In this document: positions 58,231 through 64,000 of the stretch, piece after piece | How positions within the stretch are numbered: the stretch's first letter is position 1 | How the letters are laid out: each line of letters begins with the position of its first letter | Assembly (NCBI GenBank): GCA_030141605.1 | Contig: JAQGDQ010000072.1 | Location: 427,001-491,000, forward strand | Source of the DNA: Tubiluchus corallicola | Lineage: Eukaryota; Priapulida; Priapulimorpha; Priapulimorphida; Tubiluchidae | Reading direction: 5' to 3' | DNA length: 64,000 bases | Made by a program: the position numbers and the translations under genes | Notes under the pieces: model-generated | Databases searched by the model: none | The model's input: only the letters and a program-made list of their open reading frames with translations | What the model was told of the DNA's origin: nothing

Positions 58231-60129
58231 ATTTCTGTACTTAAAAACATTATTTTCATTCTTATATTATAATACATTCTAATTTTTAGCAGTTTCGTTT
58301 GTTTCAATATAACAGCATTAGCAATTTCAATAATTTTCTTATTTTAAATCAACTAGAATTTTATTTGGCTTTGTATCATGATTTCTGATTTTGATAAATT
58401 TATGCTAAAGTAGACATTTTAATTTGTCTACTAAATCCGTACTAGATTTTAAGATGCTTTTTCTGTATATCTATCTTTCTATCTATCTATATAACTATGT
58501 CATTGCGAGACACACTACAGCACGTATATAGGATTCAAGACGAAATTCTATATGTATATACCCCAATGTTGCGGAAAACTCACTGGGAAGTTAGCATTTA
58601 TCTTAATGCATTACCTTATTTTCAGTGTCACAAAATTCTCTCTTGGATTAACAGCACAGTTAATCTGAACTGACAATTACATAGGCTACGAAACTTTTAC
58701 GAAACCAGAAATGATTTACCACAAACTTAAACGCCTACCTGCTTACTTATTCCTGTTCAGTAATTCTGATTTTATTTATGCAAACAATGACTGCTTAGAC
58801 AGTTTCACGAATTACAAACAGAATCTGGTGATTTCAATAAGAAGCCAACCGGAGCAACAAATTCAGGCTAATTTATAAACAAAATTACCAAATTTACGTA
58901 GACGTTATAGTAATGTATGCACTTATAGCACACAACATGCTGGATATACTTAACAAACATCTAATGAACTATAAGTCGTAAATCTAAGACCATCAACAAA
59001 CAATATATATATATATATATTCGTCGAATCGCCTTCGTTATTGTTAAACCTTCTATAGAACTGCATGAAATAACATTTCAATATTTTATTCACTTTTTAT
59101 GCGCACTCTATACTCTATAGGACGAGTAAATGTAAACCGACAACAAACTTCATGTGCACGATACAGAAATAATAGCCGAAGACACAAAATGTACAAACTT
59201 TAAAACACTTGCCGATGTAATAACCTCGTGACGAAAGCCTAATCATAAAGCTATACATCGGCAATATTATAACAACCCGTATAGCATCAGCTGAATACTA
59301 ATCAACAAGTTTATATGAGCTATTCTTTACAGCATGACTTACAATTTCAGACTTTGACCCCGCAAAATACATGAATATTAACACTCTCTTTAGCTATTGT
59401 AAATCAAATAAAGCGGTTACGATTATTCAAGTGAGAGAAATTGCCATGTGTTTATGCATAGTTGCTATAACTACATCAGGTAACTCAAAGAAGCACGACG
59501 AATCGAATAAAATCATTATGGGCTAAAAAAATGCTGTCTCGCAAAAATGGTTAATAATATTTATTACTTCCCACATCTTCCGCGTTTGTAAGAGGTTTGT
59601 GAGTCATTTCTCAAATTTCACTTCCGGATCTTTTACAATTAAATACAGGTAACATAGGTGCGTTCAAGCGCACCTATACAGTGCCCTATTTTGTAGCATA
59701 ATATTGTAACCAACGTGACATTACGTGGCTCACGCATAGAAAACTAGTATTGCCTAGTAGTTCATTTGTCAATTACGAAATACGAATTACGAAACTGGCA
59801 AATATTGTGATTCTGCGTTCAATTTCTCTGTTTATTGTTTATGACACTGAATTAAGAAAAAAAAAAACAGTTCTTAATAGGGTACCTCAGACGTCCCAAG
59901 CAAACTTAATTTTCAATTTTCTGGAAACCGATCAACGACATTCATCTTGTGGCAAACATATTCAATAAATGAGAAATTTTTGAGTATCAATTTCAAGTGT
60001 GACACCGTTTTTTACTGCAGATCAACTTTGATATTTCTGCAGGAAACCTTGATATTTCTGGAGCAAAACTTTGATTGTTAGACATACATTGAAACATGTT
60101 ATTGGAGGGAGAGGAAGAGAGAGAAAGAC

Positions 60130-60145
60130 AGAGAGAGGGGGCGAG

Positions 60146-60216
<71 letters not shown>
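60130..60216. repeat. (AG)n microsatellite
   Basis: About 80 bp of GA dinucleotides, with irregular purine-rich sequence on its left side. Confidence 0.93.
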
Positions 60217-60220
<4 letters not shown>

Positions 60221-60499
60221 TAGATGAGCGGTTGTGTGCTCAGCTCTTGTTCAGTTCCCTCTTTGTTTGAAGTGCCTATAGATGTATTACGGCGTTCAAT
60301 TAAGTTCACGGTGCCATCTAGTGAGGACAAAGTGTATCTTGACCATCATTAAGTTTTCAATAATCATGACTTGTATGGCTTGGATGGCTGTTGTCGGTGA
60401 TGCGCAACAACTCGTTGAAAAATAACATCTTTTAGCGAGGAATGCCTATATTTAACATTTGTTGGAGTATTCTACTATTCTTTCTGTCTGCAATAATGG

Positions 60500-63264
60500 G
60501 GTGGCGTAAAGAGAATCTAAGAGTTAGAATCTTCAATTGTAGAGGACTTAAACCTGGAGTTTATTTCCAGATTTCAAGAGTTGACTGAAAGGATTTGTAT
60601 GATAAACTAAAGATCGATAACAAGCAATATTCAGTTATATCTGCCTATGCACGTACCCTACCTGTAAGTGAGAAAATCCTGTGGTAAGTGAAAAGTTTTA
60701 CAGTGGCTTAGACAGTATCACACAGACAGTAAGCGATCGTGATTTTCTAATAATAGTAGGTGGTTTTAATGCAAAAACTGGCTCAGGGTACAACTATTAT
60801 CCGGACAATATTGGCAAATTTGGAAAAAATGGGCATAAACAGCAATGGAGAATATTTTTTAGATCTTGCACAACAAAATGAATTGACACTTATTAACACA
60901 ACTTTATATCATAAGATGGCTCCTAGGACTACATGGGAAGCTCCAGATAGAAACAATAAGCAAAAACCTGTTAGGAACCATTTTGACTATATTATGGTTA
61001 AGCAGAAACACAGGATTAGTGTAAATGATGCAAGATCATACAGTGGCACTGAAACTTTCTCAGATCACAGACTAGTAATTGCAAAGTTCAACGTAAAGAG
61101 GCAGTTCGCAACCTTGGCAAAGGACAGTATATCTAGGTAATTTCAGTGTGACAAATTAAAACACGAAGATATTGAAATTAAATATCAAGAGAAAGTTGAG
61201 CATCATTTCAAATAGATTTGACAAGCCAAGCAATGGGATAACATTGTTAATGTGTGCAGATAGGCATCAAAGGAAGTTTTGGGTCACTCTACAAACAGAG
61301 CAAAGAAAATTTTTGGCAATGAACAAGTTGACAAATTATCAGCTGAACAGAAAGAAATTAGGTTGAAGCACAATGCACCTAAAGAGATGCAGCTTAGACA
61401 GAAATTCCAAAAGTTACGCAGTCAGAAGCTAAAAGAACTTAAAGATGTGGTCCGCCAGGTTAAAGAAGAAAAGTTATCAGAAGATATATCAGAAAATGAA
61501 AACAGCAAAGATGACTCTAGTAGGATGTGTAAAGCAGTCTGGAAAATCAATAGAAGTAAGCCAAAAGGCAGGATATTAGTTGAAACTGATGATGGGGTTA
61601 CTGTCAATGAACTAGAAGCATCAGAAATTGTTACTACATTCTTTGAAAGGGCTTACAACAACCGTAATGCAAAAAAAACATTCCTGAGATTAAACCATTG
61701 CCAATGGAATCACCTTTTGTTCCTGAAGAGGTTTTAAAGGCAATAAAATCTTTAAAGAATGGAAAAAGTCCAGGTATAGATAATCTTGTAGCAGAACAGC
61801 TAAAGCATAGGCCAAACATCATTAGCATTTGTATATCAAATTTATTAAACACTATTGCAGAAACAAGAAACTATCTAAAAGAAGTTAAGCAGGGGATATT
61901 AGCGCCTATTCCAAAGCCTAAAAAGAAGAAAGGATCAGTAGAAAATTTAGGACCAATTATACTGCTGAGTTTGTTAAGGAAACTCTTGGCTATATGCATG
62001 ATCAGACGCATACATGACAGATTAAATGGCAACATTCCACCAAGTTGAGCTGCATATAGGGAGGGAAGAAGCACCACTGAACTAGTAATGTCAGCAAAAA
62101 TACTAGCAGAAAAAGCAGTCACATCCAGTTCTTATCAAACCACGATTTTGTTACTTGATATGAACAAGGCATTTGATACACAGAGGAATTCTCTTCGATG
62201 ATCTACAAACCGTACTACAACCAGATGAAATGCACATCATTACAATTCTACTAAAGGACGTTAAAGTTACTGTAAAAGTTGGGAACACCTTAGAAAGAAC
62301 TATTAGCACGAATATTGGGGTCCCCCAGGGGGACTGTCTTAGTCAAATATTTTCACGCTCTGCCTAGCAAATACACTTAAGACCCAAACTCCTCCAACTG
62401 ATGATCGTGATTACGATACCACTATCTGTGATAACCTTCCTCAACATATTCTGGATCACTCCTATCCTGTTTTGGAACCCTATGAACCATTCCTTATTGA
62501 TCAACAATACGCAGACGATATTGGATGGATTAGTGTATCGAATTTTCAAACTAACACAATAAAAAGGGATTTCCCAAAAAAACTAGAGAAATCTTCAAGT
62601 AAACCAGTCAAAAGCAGAAGAATATATTATTGCACGAGATGGTAACCAGTTTTGGAAAAAGTGTAAGTACATGGGCACTTTTCTAAGCACCGAAGTAAAG
62701 CAGAAAGCAACAAGCAATGCATGCTTTTCTTCAGAACAAGAATGTATTAACTAGCAAGAAAGTAAGTCATAACGTAAGACTTCGATTATTTAGTGCTTAC
62801 ATTACCAGCATACTTATGTACAACAGTAAAACATAGGGTTTAGCAATTACTTAAGAAAAGCAGATTGACACATTTCATAGAAGTCTTCTTAGGAAAGTTT
62901 TAAAGATAAGATGGCCATACATAATCAGAAATGAAGATTTATACACCAGAACTAAAGAAATTTATTGGAGTTCAAAAGTCAAGATCCGAAGATTAAGATC
63001 GCTAGGACATCTTCTAAGATTACCAAATGAAGCACCAGTAAGCAATCGCCTTAAAGGAAGCCTTAAAACCTTGTAAAAAACCACCTGGTAAACCTAAAAC
63101 AACTTGGATAGCTAAGATAAATAAAGATGTTCAACAACTTCAACCAAATCTACCTTTAGGAATAGAAGAACTTACGTTGTTAGCTGCAGATAGAAGTGGG
63201 TGGAATACTGTAATAAATGTTGATACCTCAATGCCTACAACAGGTGGAATGAGATTTTGAAGAA
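60500..63264 (+). mobile_element. Near-full-length broken non-LTR retrotransposon (endonuclease + RT)
   Basis: An APE-type endonuclease starts at LRVRIFNCRGL (about 60519), then VGGFNAKTG (consensus GDFNA), NHFDYIMV and FSDHRLVIAKF (catalytic Asp-His region). After a Lys-rich linker, the RT has KNGKSPGIDNLVAEQL, ILAPIPKPKKK, AAYREGRSTTEL, LLDMNKAFD (motif A), NIGVPQGDCLS (motif B) and YADDIGWI (motif C). The C-terminal domain has LLRKVLKIRWP, RRLRSLGHLLR and LLAADRSGWN, ending at TGA near 63260. At least four frameshifts or stops break it, and the conserved Asp of GDFNA is Gly. Clade not settled (RTE- or CR1-related). Confidence 0.85.
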
Positions 63265-63299
63265 TGGGAGTATGATATTACTACACCTCATTGCAAGTT

Positions 63300-64000
63300 G
63301 TACAAGCAGTTCTACATTTCACATTAAAAAAGGAAAGGCAAATTCACCGTACTTATTACTTACTTCTTCCTAAATTATAGCAAAAAAACGTTAGGAGAAT
63401 TACATAGGTTCCAGTTAGAACTACTAGGCAATGTTAAAGTTTGCAATTCTTCAAAAAAACAATTGTGTAGCCCAACTTCAGGATACTTAGCAGGTACAAA
63501 AAATTTGTGTGGTGACTTGCTATTTGTAAAAAAGATACATTATGCCAAACTGCATTCGTAAATTTATAAGTGTTGATTTTAACATAACGATTTCATTTAT
63601 GATGCTACTGCAGCAGTTCAAGAAGCATATATTAGCTTGAAAGAACTTCTGCAAGTGAAATGAAATACAAAAGTAAAATGTTGAAAGAAAGATAGTAAGC
63701 AAGCGACAAAATGTTATGATTAAAATACAAAACAGAAGAAAAACCATATTATGGTACATAGTAAAATTTATATATATATTAAATACTTTATTGTAATAAA
63801 ACATATGCAAAATGTGCGGTGATAAAATGACAATACATACATTGTTTATACAATATACAATAAGTGTGTATGTTCAGTCTCTGGACTGATGTTTTACAAT
63901 AGGGTCAGATTGTTAGTAAATTATATGATGATTAAAAACATTGATGAAGTGATGTTAGTAAACAAAAGATAGTTTAAAAAGTGTCAACATGTGTGACAGT
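63300..64000. other. Non-coding AT-rich end of window
   Basis: Short TA tract at about 63768-63778 and nothing else recognisable. Confidence 0.5.

Overview
This is an AT-rich, intron-rich nuclear window from an animal, most likely a marine invertebrate. Its three recognisable protein genes are metazoan families with GT-AG introns. It also carries TTAGGG-type (CCCTAA) repeat tracts and many decayed non-LTR retrotransposons, MITEs and microsatellites. The phylum cannot be fixed from the sequence. I see no prokaryotic features, CRISPR array, rRNA gene or convincing functional tRNA gene.

Layout. (1) 1-1371: a decayed non-LTR retrotransposon ending about 160 bp before the next gene. (2) 1529-10808, plus strand: a gamma-glutamylaminecyclotransferase-like gene (GGACT) with two alternative 3' terminal routes; its introns hold a ~600-bp (AG)n tract, a SINE-like element, a telomere-like tract and a pogo-like MITE. 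(3) 13904-18766, minus strand: a five-exon CDV3 homologue, tail-to-tail with GGACT, with a 27-bp minisatellite in its presumed 3' UTR. (4) 18.9-22.9 kb: retrotransposon debris, telomere-like repeats and a hAT-like MITE. (5) 23903-54053, minus strand: a Slingshot cofilin phosphatase gene (SSH) of about 30 kb, rebuilt as 15 exons in one continuous frame (1534 residues), plus an alternative first exon at 40.5-40.7 kb (1484-residue isoform). Its introns hold retroelement fragments, a MITE and simple repeats. (6) 54-64 kb: no recognised host gene; one MITE, a retroelement fragment at 58 kb and a near-complete but broken endonuclease/reverse-transcriptase element at 60.5-63.3 kb.

The three host genes do not form a pathway. 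GGACT acts on transglutaminase crosslink breakdown products, CDV3 is a small conserved cytoplasmic protein of unclear function, and Slingshot reactivates ADF/cofilin. All exon models were built by eye from frame, splice-site phase and similarity to remembered family sequences; no database search was run. The most notable observations are the duplicated, phase-matched alternative terminal exons of GGACT and the alternative first exon of SSH, which would remove the conserved SESxFxVKGAA motif.
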